From: Kaistia terrae
Lineage (GTDB): Bacteria > Pseudomonadota > Alphaproteobacteria > Rhizobiales > Kaistiaceae
Length of the DNA: 64,000 bases
Assembly: GCF_026344005.1 (NCBI RefSeq)
Contig: NZ_JAPKNH010000001.1
Location: forward strand, 992,001 to 1,056,000
Direction: 5' to 3'
Made by a program: the position numbers and the translations under genes. Positions 9,267 through 17,582 of the stretch are shown piece by piece. Positions within the stretch are counted from its first letter, which is position 1. Each line of letters begins with the position of its first letter. Under the pieces are notes generated by a model. The model was not told the DNA's origin, made no database searches, and worked only from the letters and a program-made list of their open reading frames with translations.

Positions 9267-9802
9267 TGACCGAACTCACCTTCACCCGCTCTTTTGACGT
9301 CTCTCACCTTGGCAAGTCCGGCGCGAAGCAGCACCTCGTCGCCAACGACACCGAGCGCGCTGCCCTCAAGAAGGATTTCGACCTTCTGTCGCTGGAGAAC
9401 CTCACGGCCGATCTCGATATCGCGCCTTGGGGCCAGAAGGGCGTCAAGGTCGAGGGGCGGATTCTCGCCGATGTCGTGCAGCCCTGCGTGCTGACGCTGC
9501 AGCCCGTGCCTTCGCGAATCGATCACCGATTCTCGCTGAGCTTCCTGCCGGCCGATGCGATCGCCGCCGATCCGAAGACGGTCGCCGAGGCCGAGGTGAT
9601 CGTCGTCTATGACGAGGAAGATCCGCCGGAGCCGCTTGAGGGCAATTCGATCGACTTCGGGCCGATCCTGGCCGAACAACTGGCGCTGGCGCTGGATCCA
9701 TACCCGCGCGCACCCGGTGCGACGCTGGAGGAAACGGTGGAAGAGGGCGCTGAAAATCCGGCGTCGCCTTTCGCGGCTCTGTCGAAGCTCCGCGACAAAT
9801 AA
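9263..9802 (+). CDS. DUF177 (YceD-like) protein
   Basis: A 179-residue DUF177 protein. Family members (E. coli YceD, plant DUF177) have been connected to 23S rRNA or large-subunit accumulation, and usually sit near rpmF and plsX. Here it lies directly before plsX. Visible features are an N-terminal FDVSHLGKSG segment, VEGRILADVVQPCVLTLQPVP around residue 70 (the conserved Cys region), and a very acidic second half with VIVVYDEEDPPEPL and NSIDFGPILAEQLALALDPYPR. It overlaps the upstream chaperone gene by 4 bases. No rpmF follows in the window. Confidence 0.85.
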   Translation: MMTELTFTRSFDVSHLGKSGAKQHLVANDTERAALKKDFDLLSLENLTADLDIAPWGQKGVKVEGRILADVVQPCVLTLQPVPSRIDHRFSLSFLPADAIAADPKTVAEAEVIVVYDEEDPPEPLEGNSIDFGPILAEQLALALDPYPRAPGATLEETVEEGAENPASPFAALSKLRDK

Positions 9803-9929
9803 TACTAGAAGGTCTTGAATCGGCCACACGGTGGTTGAAAGACTGTTGTTTCACCGGCCGAAACAGTTATTTTCCAGCGCCGTCGTCGCCGGGCCTTCGC
9901 TCAGAGCGGCCGCGTCGAACAGGGGCGGA

Positions 9930-11000
9930 ATGGTTCAAGCGATTAGAATAGCGATCGACGCGATGGGCGGCGATAACGGTCCCGCGGTAGTGCTCGCGGG
10001 CGCCGATATTGCCTTGGTCCGTCGTCCTGAGCTGCGCTATCAGCTCTTCGGCGAGGAGAAGGCGGTTCTTCCGCTTCTCGAGTCGTATCCTCGGGTCAAG
10101 GCGGCATCGACCTTCACCCATTGTGAAGTCACCGTCCAGATGGACGACAAGCCCAGCCAGGCCTTGCGCAAGGGCCGCTGGAAATCGTCCATGTGGCGAG
10201 CGCTGGAAGCCGTGAAGAAGGGCGATGCCGACGCAGCGCTCTCCGCCGGCAATACCGGCGCGCTGATGGCGATGTCGAAGTTCTGCCTGCGCACCATGGC
10301 CGGCATCGAACGCCCAGCTCTGGCCGCGATCTGGCCGACCTTGCGCGGCGAAAGCGTCGTGCTCGACGTCGGCGCGACCATCAACGCCGATGCGCAGCAA
10401 CTGATCGATTTCGCCATGATGGGCGGCGCCATGGCGCGTGCCCTTCTCGATGTCGAGCGGCCAACCGTTGGCCTGCTCAACATCGGCGTCGAGGAAATGA
10501 AGGGTCTCGAGGAAGTCCGCGTCGCCGGGCAGCTCCTCCGCGAGGCCGACCTGAAGCACCTGCGCTATATGGGCTTCGTCGAGGGTGACGATATCGGTAA
10601 GGGTACGGTCGACGTCGTCGTCACCGAGGCTTTCGCCGGCAATATCGCGCTGAAGACGGCCGAAGGTACGGCGCGCCAGATCTCGACGCATCTGCGCGAC
10701 GCGATGAGCCGGACGCTGATGGGCAAGATCGGCTATCTGTTTGCCAAGGGCGCGTTCCAGCAACTGCGCCAGAAGCTCGATCCGCGCGCCTCGAACGGCG
10801 CCGTCCTGCTTGGCCTGAACGGCATCGTCATCAAGAGCCATGGCGGCACGGACGGTGTCGGTTTCGCCAATGCGATTGAAGTCGGCTACAGCATGGCCAA
10901 GAACGACTTCCTGTCCAAGATTAATCAGGATCTCTCCGACTACCACCGCGCGGGTTTTGCGCGGGGAGTGGCAGCGATCGTCGATGAAGGTGTGATGTGA
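9930..11000 (+). CDS. plsX: Phosphate acyltransferase PlsX
   Basis: PlsX makes acyl-phosphate from acyl-ACP for the PlsY route of phospholipid synthesis. The 356-residue protein starts [17 protein letters not shown], the usual family beginning, and includes [55 protein letters not shown] and [19 protein letters not shown]. The ATG at 9930 has AGGGGCGGA just upstream. The frame from 9831 adds an unrelated 33-residue leader and is not chosen. Its ATGTGA end overlaps the fabH GTG start. Confidence 0.96.
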   Translation: MVQAIRIAIDAMGGDNGPAVVLAGADIALVRRPELRYQLFGEEKAVLPLLESYPRVKAASTFTHCEVTVQMDDKPSQALRKGRWKSSMWRALEAVKKGDADAALSAGNTGALMAMSKFCLRTMAGIERPALAAIWPTLRGESVVLDVGATINADAQQLIDFAMMGGAMARALLDVERPTVGLLNIGVEEMKGLEEVRVAGQLLREADLKHLRYMGFVEGDDIGKGTVDVVVTEAFAGNIALKTAEGTARQISTHLRDAMSRTLMGKIGYLFAKGAFQQLRQKLDPRASNGAVLLGLNGIVIKSHGGTDGVGFANAIEVGYSMAKNDFLSKINQDLSDYHRAGFARGVAAIVDEGVM

Positions 11001-11974
11001 GTTTCATCCGTTCGGTCGTTCTCGGTTGCGGCAGCTATTTGCCCGAGAAGACCCTGACCAATGCGCAGCTGTCGGAAATTGTCGATACTTCCGATGAGTG
11101 GATCGTCCAGCGTACCGGCATTCGCGAGCGGCACATCGCCGCCGACGGCGAGCTGACGTCCGATCTGGCGACCGCAGCGGCGAAGCTCGCGCTGGCCGAT
11201 GCCGGGCTTTCCATCGGCGAGATCGACATGATCATCGTTGCGACGGCAACGCCCGACGATACGTTCCCCGCCACCGCCGTCACCGTGCAGCGCAAGCTCG
11301 GCATGGAACATGGCGCGGCCTTCGATATGCAGGCGGTCTGCTCCGGATTCGTGTTCGCGCTTTCGACCGCCGACGCGTTCATCCGCGCCAGCCAGGCCAA
11401 GCGAATCCTCGTCATCGGTGCGGAGACGTTCTCGCGCATCCTCGACTGGACCGACCGCACGACCTGCGTTCTGTTCGGCGATGGCGCTGGCGCGGTCATT
11501 CTTGGTGCCTCCGTCCAGGACGGTACGCGCGAGGACCGCGGCGTGCTGACGACGCATCTGCGCTCGGACGGCCGCCATCGCGAAAAGTTGTATGTCGACG
11601 GCGGACCGTCTTCGACGGGCACGGTCGGCCATCTGCGCATGGAGGGCCGCGAGGTCTTCAAGCATGCGGTCGGCATGATCACCGACGTGATCGAGGACGC
11701 CTTCCGGGCAACCGGCTATGGCGCCGACGATGTCGACTGGTTCGTTCCGCACCAGGCCAACCTCCGCATCATCGATGGCAGCGCCAAGAAGCTCGGCATC
11801 GAAAGCGACAAGGTTGTGCGCACGGTCATGCTGCACGGAAACACCTCCGCTGCTTCGATCCCGCTGGCTCTTTCGGTCGCGCGTGACGATGGTCGCATCA
11901 AACGCGGCGACCTGATCCTGCTCGAAGCGATGGGCGGCGGCTTCACCTGGGGCTCCGTGCTGCTTCGCTGGTAG
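10997..11974 (+). CDS. fabH: Beta-ketoacyl-ACP synthase III
   Basis: FabH performs the first condensation of fatty acid synthesis, acetyl-CoA with malonyl-ACP. The 325-residue protein has the full catalytic triad: the Cys in [13 protein letters not shown], the His in [12 protein letters not shown] and the Asn in [13 protein letters not shown]. The C-terminal [13 protein letters not shown] is also standard. It starts with GTG inside the last codons of plsX, so it is translated by coupling. plsX-fabH-ihfA is the usual alphaproteobacterial order. Confidence 0.97.
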   Translation: MSFIRSVVLGCGSYLPEKTLTNAQLSEIVDTSDEWIVQRTGIRERHIAADGELTSDLATAAAKLALADAGLSIGEIDMIIVATATPDDTFPATAVTVQRKLGMEHGAAFDMQAVCSGFVFALSTADAFIRASQAKRILVIGAETFSRILDWTDRTTCVLFGDGAGAVILGASVQDGTREDRGVLTTHLRSDGRHREKLYVDGGPSSTGTVGHLRMEGREVFKHAVGMITDVIEDAFRATGYGADDVDWFVPHQANLRIIDGSAKKLGIESDKVVRTVMLHGNTSAASIPLALSVARDDGRIKRGDLILLEAMGGGFTWGSVLLRW

Positions 11975-12096
11975 GATTCTGCCAGAGATGCCCGGACCTT
12001 AGGATGAAGGACGTTGACCGTTCCCTGCTCTGGCAATAGGCTTGCCGGTGGGGAAGTTACGTTGGGTCACCAAGCAGAACATCGGGAAACGAGACC

Positions 12097-12426
12097 ATGT
12101 CAGGCAAGACGGTGACGCGCGCCGACCTTTGTGAGGCGGTTTATCAAAAGGTCGGTCTGTCGCGAACGGAATCCGCCGATTTGGTCGAGTCTGTTCTCGA
12201 CGAGATCAGTGCGTGCATAGTGCGGGGCGAATCTGTCAAACTGTCGTCATTCGGATCGTTCCTGGTCCGCTCCAAGGGGGAGCGGGTAGGGCGCAATCCA
12301 AAGACGGGTGAAGAAGTTCCGATCGCACCGCGCCGCGTGATGGTCTTCAAGCCCAGCAATGTCCTCAAGCAGAGGATCAACGGCTCTCTCGTCCCCAACG
12401 GGCATGACACGTCCGAGGACGAGTGA
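12097..12426 (+). CDS. ihfA: Integration host factor alpha subunit
   Basis: IHF-alpha pairs with IHF-beta to bend DNA at promoters, origins and recombination sites. The 109-residue protein is of family length. It contains [17 protein letters not shown] at the N-terminus, the DNA-binding arm [16 protein letters not shown] with the intercalating Pro in NPKTG, and [17 protein letters not shown] at the end. The 122 bases after fabH may hold its own promoter, but none is obvious. Confidence 0.96.
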   Translation: MSGKTVTRADLCEAVYQKVGLSRTESADLVESVLDEISACIVRGESVKLSSFGSFLVRSKGERVGRNPKTGEEVPIAPRRVMVFKPSNVLKQRINGSLVPNGHDTSEDE

Positions 12427-12468
12427 TCATCTCAGCCGGACGAAGTGGGCGCCGAAGCGTGAGAGTTG

Positions 12469-13335
12469 ATGTCCAAGGGTCCTGACGCCTTCCGGACGAT
12501 CAGTGAAGTGGCCGAGGAACTCGACCTGCCGCAGCATGTGCTGCGGTTCTGGGAGACCCGGTTCACCCAGATCAAGCCGATGAAGCGAGGCGGCGGTCGG
12601 CGCTACTACCGCCCGGACGATGTCGAGCTGCTGCGAGGCATCCGGCGACTGCTTTATGGCGAAGGATATACCATCAAGGGCGTCCAGCGGATCCTGAAGG
12701 AACAGGGGCCGAGGCATGTCATCGTCGCAGGGCAGGGCATCGGTCTCGATCCCGCTCCCGAAGGTGGCGAGCCCGACGATTATGGCGACGATACCGCCCA
12801 GGATATGGATTTCGAGACGGCTTCCGAGCCAGACGATTTCGACGTCGATTCCGACGAAGTCGACAGCGGCGGTCGGCGCGAGCCCCAGTTCGGAACGCGC
12901 GCGGAACCGTCGCTGGATCGCCATCCCGTAGCACCTTCGGTCCACGTATCGGGCGAGCGCCAGTCACCGCCGGTACACTCGCGTATTCCGACGGCTCCGC
13001 CCGATTTGCCATCTTCGGCGGAGGACTATCTTCCGCCTCTGGTGTCCGAATCGCCGATGCCGCCCGAGCGGAGCGGCGCGCAATCGCGCCAGCCATCGCA
13101 ATACGCACCGCAACCGGCACCGGACCGTCGCGATACTCACTATGCACCGTCCCGGGCGCAGGGTGGTCAGGGCGGCTATGACCAGCCCGATTCCGAAGCT
13201 GCAGCGCCTGCGTCACGTCCGGCCGAGCGTCACGCCCAGCCACCCGCCGGTCTCGGACATGGCGATCGCGAAAGGCTGCAGTCGACGCTGATGGAGTTGC
13301 TCGAGTGCAAGCGCATCCTGGACAACGTCCGCTAG
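12469..13335 (+). CDS. MerR family transcriptional regulator with long disordered tail
   Basis: The 288-residue protein starts with a MerR helix-turn-helix: [20 protein letters not shown], then WETRF and [22 protein letters not shown], and [11 protein letters not shown] (about 8-80). From about residue 95 to 255 it is low in complexity, first acidic (many D/E), then rich in Pro, Ser, Gln and Arg. It ends in a short helix-like patch [18 protein letters not shown] that looks conserved. This domain order is standard for the MerR protein behind ihfA in Hyphomicrobiales. The ATG at 12469 follows GAGAG; a TTG one codon earlier is possible. Ligand and targets are unknown. Confidence 0.87.
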   Translation: MSKGPDAFRTISEVAEELDLPQHVLRFWETRFTQIKPMKRGGGRRYYRPDDVELLRGIRRLLYGEGYTIKGVQRILKEQGPRHVIVAGQGIGLDPAPEGGEPDDYGDDTAQDMDFETASEPDDFDVDSDEVDSGGRREPQFGTRAEPSLDRHPVAPSVHVSGERQSPPVHSRIPTAPPDLPSSAEDYLPPLVSESPMPPERSGAQSRQPSQYAPQPAPDRRDTHYAPSRAQGGQGGYDQPDSEAAAPASRPAERHAQPPAGLGHGDRERLQSTLMELLECKRILDNVR

Positions 13336-13563
13336 GCGGTCGGCACTGGACGGGTGCGATGCGTGCCGGCTTTCTGTCGAAGAAAGCGAACCATCCACCG
13401 AAATGATGAGACCTCGGGACGCGTGTGCCGAATAGCCGGTGACAAGCCCGATCGAACCATGCTACCAGCGGCGCATTGACAGACAACCAGTGACTGTCGA
13501 TGCGGTTTCGACCGCTTCGGGGCCAAGGCCCTGGAATAGAATGCGGATTTAATCCGATGGTTA

Positions 13564-13640
13564 CGGAGCGTAGCGCAGCCTGGTAGCGCACTTGTCTGGG
13601 GGACAAGGGGTCGCAGGTTCAAATCCTGCCGTTCCGACCA
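13564..13640 (+). tRNA. tRNA-Pro (GGG anticodon)
   Basis: The 77 bases fold as a tRNA. The acceptor stem CGGAGCG pairs with CGTTCCG (one G-U). The D arm is GCGCAGCCTGGTAGCGC. The anticodon stem CTTGT/ACAAG holds loop CTGGGGG, giving anticodon GGG. The T arm is GCAGGTTCAAATCCTGC. The 3' CCA is encoded (13638-13640) after discriminator A. It stands alone downstream of the MerR gene. Confidence 0.97.
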
Positions 13641-14158
13641 ACACTTAGCTCTTTGTTTCGGATCGCCCTAAGAGGCTGATTGGGAGCACGAGCGGCTTCC
13701 CGTACAATCCCTGCAGATCATCGGCTCGGTCGCATCGACAGCGCTTTTCAGTTAGTTCGCCACCGTTCCGTGCTCATACCAGGCAGAAGTCGCAACTGCC
13801 GCCTTTGGCGAGTGGCCGAACATTCCTGAACGATCCGGGTTCGTTGCTCGGCGTGCGATCGGGCGAAGCTCAGGTCACAGTGCCTGCCGAACCGAAGACA
13901 GGCTCTTTCGCCAAGAGCGATCGCAGCGCGAATTCCATGAAAATCCACCTTGGCCTTTGTCGAATCTGTGCATAAATAGCGCACCTGCCGCAGGGGATTG
14001 GTGGGGAGTTTCGGATTTGGGTCGACGCAGGTTCCTCTGCAGCCGGCCCATACCACGAAGCTAGGGCGGGCATTCATCGGTTGTGGATTGGCAGTGTCGG
14101 CGCTCGGTTTGGGCATTGTCCCGAAGACCGTGGCTGGTTTAGCGGGGGAGTAAAGCCA
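13641..14158. other. Non-coding region after tRNA-Pro, no supported gene
   Basis: About 520 bases without a convincing gene. A 122-codon minus-strand frame (13748-14116) has no recognisable domain, no ribosome site and a composition expected of random high-GC frames, so it is not called. The downstream end contains GGGGGAG, which serves as the ribosome site of the next gene. No integrase and no direct repeat of the tRNA 3' end were seen, so nothing supports an island here. Confidence 0.6.
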
Positions 14159-14593
14159 ATGATTTTTTCATATCGAGAATTGGTCCGGGCCGGGCTCGCA
14201 GCGGGGCTCTTGATGAGCCTGGCCGGGACGGTATCGGCGCAGACAATCAGCTACTCCGAAGCGGGTGCCTTGCTCGCTCAGAGTTGCGGCAAGGACATTG
14301 TAAAGTTCTGTCCCAAGGTCAATCTGGGTGGTGGGGCGCTCCGGGATTGCTTGACGCAGCGCGCCGACAAGATCAATCCGCAATGCATCGCCGACTACAA
14401 GGCCGTGGTGGCGTCGCTGGACGCTCGCCTCGCGGCACAGGCGGCCGTGACCAAGGCCTGTCGCGGTGATGCGACGCAGTTCTGCCAGGGAACGGCGCCT
14501 GGAAACGCGCACTATCTCGGCTGCCTGAACGCCGCCAAGAAAGTCGTTAGCAAGCGCTGCACCACTGCCATCACCAACGCCGGGTGGAATTGA
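14159..14593 (+). CDS. Secreted protein with two GLG1-type Cys-rich repeats
   Basis: The 144-residue precursor has a signal peptide (hydrophobic core AGLAAGLLMSLAG, likely cut after VSA near residue 27). Two Cys-rich repeats of the Golgi apparatus protein 1/Cys_rich_FGFR type follow. Repeat one runs from CGKDIVKFC through LRDCL to PQC, repeat two from CRGDATQFC through YLGCL to KRC, giving four Cys per repeat in matching spacing. Such proteins occur in many alphaproteobacteria but have no settled function. The ATG at 14159 follows GGGGGAG. An OmpA-like gene starts 5 bases after its stop, so both probably act in the periplasm together. Confidence 0.75.
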   Translation: MIFSYRELVRAGLAAGLLMSLAGTVSAQTISYSEAGALLAQSCGKDIVKFCPKVNLGGGALRDCLTQRADKINPQCIADYKAVVASLDARLAAQAAVTKACRGDATQFCQGTAPGNAHYLGCLNAAKKVVSKRCTTAITNAGWN

Positions 14594-14598
14594 GCGTC

Positions 14599-15213
14599 AT
14601 GTCGAGATCAATCCGGAATACATCGTCCCTGTCGTTCGCTGTTGCTGTCGTCGCGTTGCTCGGCGGCGCGCACAGCCCTGCCAGTGCGCAAACAGCGCTA
14701 AGCGGCGACCAGATTGTCCAGACCATGGGGAGCGCGGCGCGGGCCGCCCCTCCCGGTCTCACGGCAGCGCTGATCCGCCAGGCGGTACAGCAGCACATGA
14801 TCGACAATCCCGGCATGCCGATTACCTGGAAGCCGCTGGAATTGCTGAATAATCTCGCCCAGATCGATGTCCAGATCCAGTTTGCGCTGAATTCGGCGAT
14901 CATCCGGCCCGAATCCTATTCGACAATCGGTTCGATGGCCGATGCGCTGCATCATCCCGTGCTGGGGGGATACAAGTTTGTCGTCACGGGCAACACCGAC
15001 ACGACCGGCAACCGCAAGGACAATCTGGCGCTGAGCCAGGCCCGCGCTGACGCCGTCGTTGAGGCGTTGACGACGACTTTCAGCGTCGACCCAGCTCGCG
15101 TCGAAGCGGTCGGCCTCGGCCAGGAGGCGCTGGAAGACGTCAAGAATCCGAAAAACCCGATTAACCGCCGCGTCCAGCTGATCAATATCGGCAAGTATCT
15201 GCCGGGCAAGTAA
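14599..15213 (+). CDS. OmpA-family C-terminal domain protein
   Basis: The 204-residue precursor has a signal peptide ending near PASAQ (about residue 31) and an OmpA-like peptidoglycan-binding domain over about 90-200. Visible motifs are IQFALNSAIIRPESY, VTGNTDTTGNRKDNLALSQARA, VEAVGLGQEA and NRRVQLINIG. Residues 32-85 form a linker with LIRQAVQQHMIDNPG. It has no beta-barrel domain, so it is probably a periplasmic, wall-binding protein. It lies directly behind the Cys-rich secreted protein and is probably in the same operon. A GTG at 14584 would add five residues. Confidence 0.85.
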   Translation: MSRSIRNTSSLSFAVAVVALLGGAHSPASAQTALSGDQIVQTMGSAARAAPPGLTAALIRQAVQQHMIDNPGMPITWKPLELLNNLAQIDVQIQFALNSAIIRPESYSTIGSMADALHHPVLGGYKFVVTGNTDTTGNRKDNLALSQARADAVVEALTTTFSVDPARVEAVGLGQEALEDVKNPKNPINRRVQLINIGKYLPGK

Positions 15214-15229
15214 CAGAAGCGACCAGGAC

Positions 15230-15253
15230 GGGCGGCACCCAAGGGCGCCGCCC
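15230..15253 (+). terminator. Stem-loop after the OmpA-like gene
   Basis: GGGCGGC pairs with GCCGCCC around a ten-base loop, starting 16 bases after the stop codon. There is no T-run, so it may be a weak or Rho-assisted terminator or an mRNA 3' stabiliser. Confidence 0.45.
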
Positions 15254-15562
15254 GCTCGGGATCGACACGACCGGGGCAAGAAGACGGAGCTTTGCCAAAG
15301 GGCAGGGCATCGCTGGGATCGGCTGCGCCGGCGTCAGATAGCGTCGCCCATCGCCAGTATTATCGCGCCGCCGTTGCCGCCGAATTTTCGCTGCCTGCGC
15401 CACAACCAGGACGCTCAGCTCTGTCGCCGACTCGCGCGTCGTCGTACATCTGAATACGCACGCGTCGCCGACTTCATCGCGACGCTGTCCGGCGACGCTC
15501 GGATTTCCCCGAGGCCGTTCATTGGATCATTTCGTCAGATCGACAAAAGAGGAACGGGCACC
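15254..15562. other. Non-coding leader region before carbonic anhydrase
   Basis: About 310 bases in front of the carbonic anhydrase gene. A frame can be read from 15374 into that gene, but its first 63 codons show no family similarity (Arg-rich, no motifs), so I take it as leader. The end contains AGAGGAACGGG, the ribosome site. No promoter could be assigned with confidence. Confidence 0.5.
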
Positions 15563-16249
15563 ATGTGCGACATCTGTCTGGGACGCGCCGCCGGACGCTA
15601 CGCGCCTATGCGGGCGAGCGACCACACGCTGGGCGCTGCGGTTGCGCCGCCCGAGCGCGGGGCGGCGACGCCTACCGAGGCGCTGCGGGTGCTGATCGAA
15701 GGCAATGCGCGCTATGTCGCCAACGAGCCGCGCGAGCGTGACTTCTCGGCAGGTCGTGCCAGCCGCGCCGTCGGCCAGGCGCCGTTTGCCGCCATCCTCG
15801 GTTGCGCCGATTCGCGCGTCGCGCCGGAGCTCGCCTTTGACCAGGGGCCTGGCGATCTGTTCGTCGTCCGCTTGGCGGGCAATTTCGTTACGACGGAAGG
15901 GCTGGCAAGCCTCGAATTCGGCGCGGCCGTGCTCGGCACCAAAGTGATCGTCGTCCTCGGTCACAGCAGCTGCGGCGCGGTGAATGCAACGGTTGCGGCC
16001 ATCCAGAACGGCAATGACCTTCCCGGTCATATCAAGGACCTCGTCGACACCATGTCGCCGGCGATCGTGCCGGTCGTGGACATTCCGGGTGACGATCTGG
16101 CGGACCGCGCTGTCATCGCCAACGTCCGCCACAATGTCGAACGGCTGCGTCAGGCGACACCAATCCTCAGCGAGCTCGTCGCCAAAGGCGACTTGATCGT
16201 CGTCGGCGCGGTCTATGATCTTCCTACCGGGACAATCAATCTGGTCTAG
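15563..16249 (+). CDS. Beta-class carbonic anhydrase
   Basis: This enzyme interconverts CO2 and bicarbonate. The 228-residue protein has the zinc and catalytic residues of the beta class: Cys and Asp-Arg in GCADSRVAPE, and His and Cys in LGHSSCGAVNA. LFVVRLAGNFV is also typical. The N-terminal 35 residues (MCDICLGRAAG) carry an extra CxxC pair ahead of the catalytic domain. The ATG at 15563 follows AGAGGAACGG. It appears monocistronic, with a terminator about 50 bases downstream. Confidence 0.92.
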   Translation: MCDICLGRAAGRYAPMRASDHTLGAAVAPPERGAATPTEALRVLIEGNARYVANEPRERDFSAGRASRAVGQAPFAAILGCADSRVAPELAFDQGPGDLFVVRLAGNFVTTEGLASLEFGAAVLGTKVIVVLGHSSCGAVNATVAAIQNGNDLPGHIKDLVDTMSPAIVPVVDIPGDDLADRAVIANVRHNVERLRQATPILSELVAKGDLIVVGAVYDLPTGTINLV

Positions 16250-16295
16250 CCAAATAGCGGTCGCTCGCAGCGCGCGTCGCTGGACGACAGATAGA

Positions 16296-16336
16296 GAGGG
16301 CCGGATCAAAACGGCAAATGATTTGGCCCTCCTTTT
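16296..16336 (+). terminator. Probable intrinsic terminator after carbonic anhydrase
   Basis: GAGGGCC (16296-16302) and GGCCCTC (16325-16331) are perfect inverted arms around a 22-base loop, followed by CTTTTG. The loop is long for an intrinsic terminator, but position and T-run fit. Confidence 0.6.
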
Positions 16337-16831
16337 GTCCGCGTGCTCTGCGGCGAGCCGATTCTCTTCTTCGGCTCCACGCTCCCCTTCAGCTTGCAGT
16401 CGAGGCTGGAGCTTCCTGCGACATAATTCTTGTTATGCGCCGGGGAATTTCCTAAATTGAATCATAGTTTAGTCAGATTCTTGGATTACATGAATTCACT
16501 ATGCTGATGATGTTTCATTTTTTTGTTGCAAGGCTCTCCGGAAAAACGCGGGGTTTTTCCTGGAGTGGGGTTTTCACGAGCTGACCATCGCGCAGTTCTT
16601 TTCCACTCCGGGTGCATCGATCGCCGATCCGCAAGCCAGATCATCGTGTGAAGTGACACGGTGCCGGAGTTTTCTAATGCCAGATTTCAAGTCTATATTT
16701 ACGTTCCGTTCCGGTAAGTCTTCATCGGGCGACATGTCGCTCGCGCTTGTACGTTCATCTCTGCCTGTCTTCGCTCCTCGCATCGACACCACGCTTCGCG
16801 ATGTTGCCGCAGCACCTCGGGGGCGTGCCTG
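16337..16831. other. AT-rich non-coding region before Nudix gene
   Basis: About 495 bases with no supported gene. The stretch 16430-16530 is clearly richer in A/T than its surroundings. At 16538-16558 there is an inverted repeat GGAAAAAC/GTTTTTCC without a following T-run. Stop codons or a lack of any domain rule out the short frames across it. It probably holds the promoter and long 5' leader of the Nudix gene, but I cannot place the elements. Confidence 0.5.
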
Positions 16832-17338
16832 ATGGACGAGTTGATCATGGAGCGCCCCTCCAGAAGAATTGTTCCCATCGAGGATGGCGACTCGTTCCAA
16901 CAATTTGGTGCGCTGCCTTGGCGACGCAACAAGCGCGGCGACATTCGCGTCCTGCTCGTCACGTCGCGTGAGCGTGGCCGCTGGCTATTCCCCAAGGGAT
17001 GGCTGGATGACGGGCGAACGCCGTCCGAGAGCGCGGCTACCGAAGCCTTCGAGGAAGCGGGCGTGATCGGCGACATTTGCGATCGCGATATCGGCTCCTA
17101 CAGCTACACCAAGATTCTTCGCGACCAGTCGACTGTCGATTGCATCGTCACGATGTTTGCGCTGCGGGTGCGGGGAACGTTGCTGCATTGGCGCGAGCGG
17201 GGCGAACGCAAGCGCCAGTGGTGCAATCTCTCAGAGGCGATCGGGATGGTGTCCGACGAGGGGCTGAGCCAGCTTTTGCGCGAAGTAGAGGCCAATGGCA
17301 GGTTGCTGGCCGCAGGGGGCGACGCTGGCAAGAGTTGA
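16832..17338 (+). CDS. Nudix hydrolase (DIPP-like)
   Basis: A 168-residue Nudix protein, the family that hydrolyses nucleoside diphosphate-X compounds including diphosphoinositol- and diadenosine polyphosphates. GRWLFPKGWLDDGR and the Nudix helix ESAATEAFEEAGV (about 62-75) are visible. Against GX5EX7REUXEEXGU the first Glu is Arg and the Arg of REUXEE is Thr, while the metal-binding EExG is kept. The FPKGW start resembles alphaproteobacterial DIPP-type enzymes. It follows a long AT-rich leader and stands alone; a repeat element follows on the other side of a 139-base gap. Confidence 0.85.
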   Translation: MDELIMERPSRRIVPIEDGDSFQQFGALPWRRNKRGDIRVLLVTSRERGRWLFPKGWLDDGRTPSESAATEAFEEAGVIGDICDRDIGSYSYTKILRDQSTVDCIVTMFALRVRGTLLHWRERGERKRQWCNLSEAIGMVSDEGLSQLLREVEANGRLLAAGGDAGKS

Positions 17339-17477
17339 GGTCGCGCCGCCAAGATCGCGCGGCTTGAGCCCTGCTGCATGCGCGCGGCGTGCCGCCTGGC
17401 GCGCATGCCGAGCTCCTAGTTGTCAGAGTTCGTTGAATATGGCGGGGCAGGGTAGATGCCCGTCCGCCCCTCCTCCT

Positions 17478-17582
17478 GGAGCATTTCACCCTTTCTTTGA
17501 AACGGCGCAATTCTCTAGCTGCTTGTTTGGTCGCATTTTCTTTCCGCGAGCCCGTACCCGCTTCGCTAAAAAGGCACTCTAG
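17478..17582 (-). repeat. RIME-like mosaic palindromic element, copy C
   Basis: Read on the minus strand it starts CTAGAGTGCC and has the core AGCGAAGCGGGTACGGGCTCG, GGAAAGAAAATGCGACCAAA and CAAGCAGCTAGAG. A second palindrome follows, GCGCCGTTTCAAAGAAA..TGAAATGC. Order and linker match copy B. Its CTAG supplies the TAG stop codon of the polysaccharide polymerase/ligase gene (17579-17581), so the element lies directly on that gene's 3' end. Confidence 0.8.

Noticed and set aside
13748-14116. 122-residue minus-strand frame after tRNA-Pro
   Set aside because: No domain, no ribosome site, no signal peptide, composition as expected from random high-GC reading.
13564-14158. tRNA-Pro as integration site of a genomic island
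   Set aside because: No integrase and no duplicated tRNA 3' end; downstream genes look native in composition.
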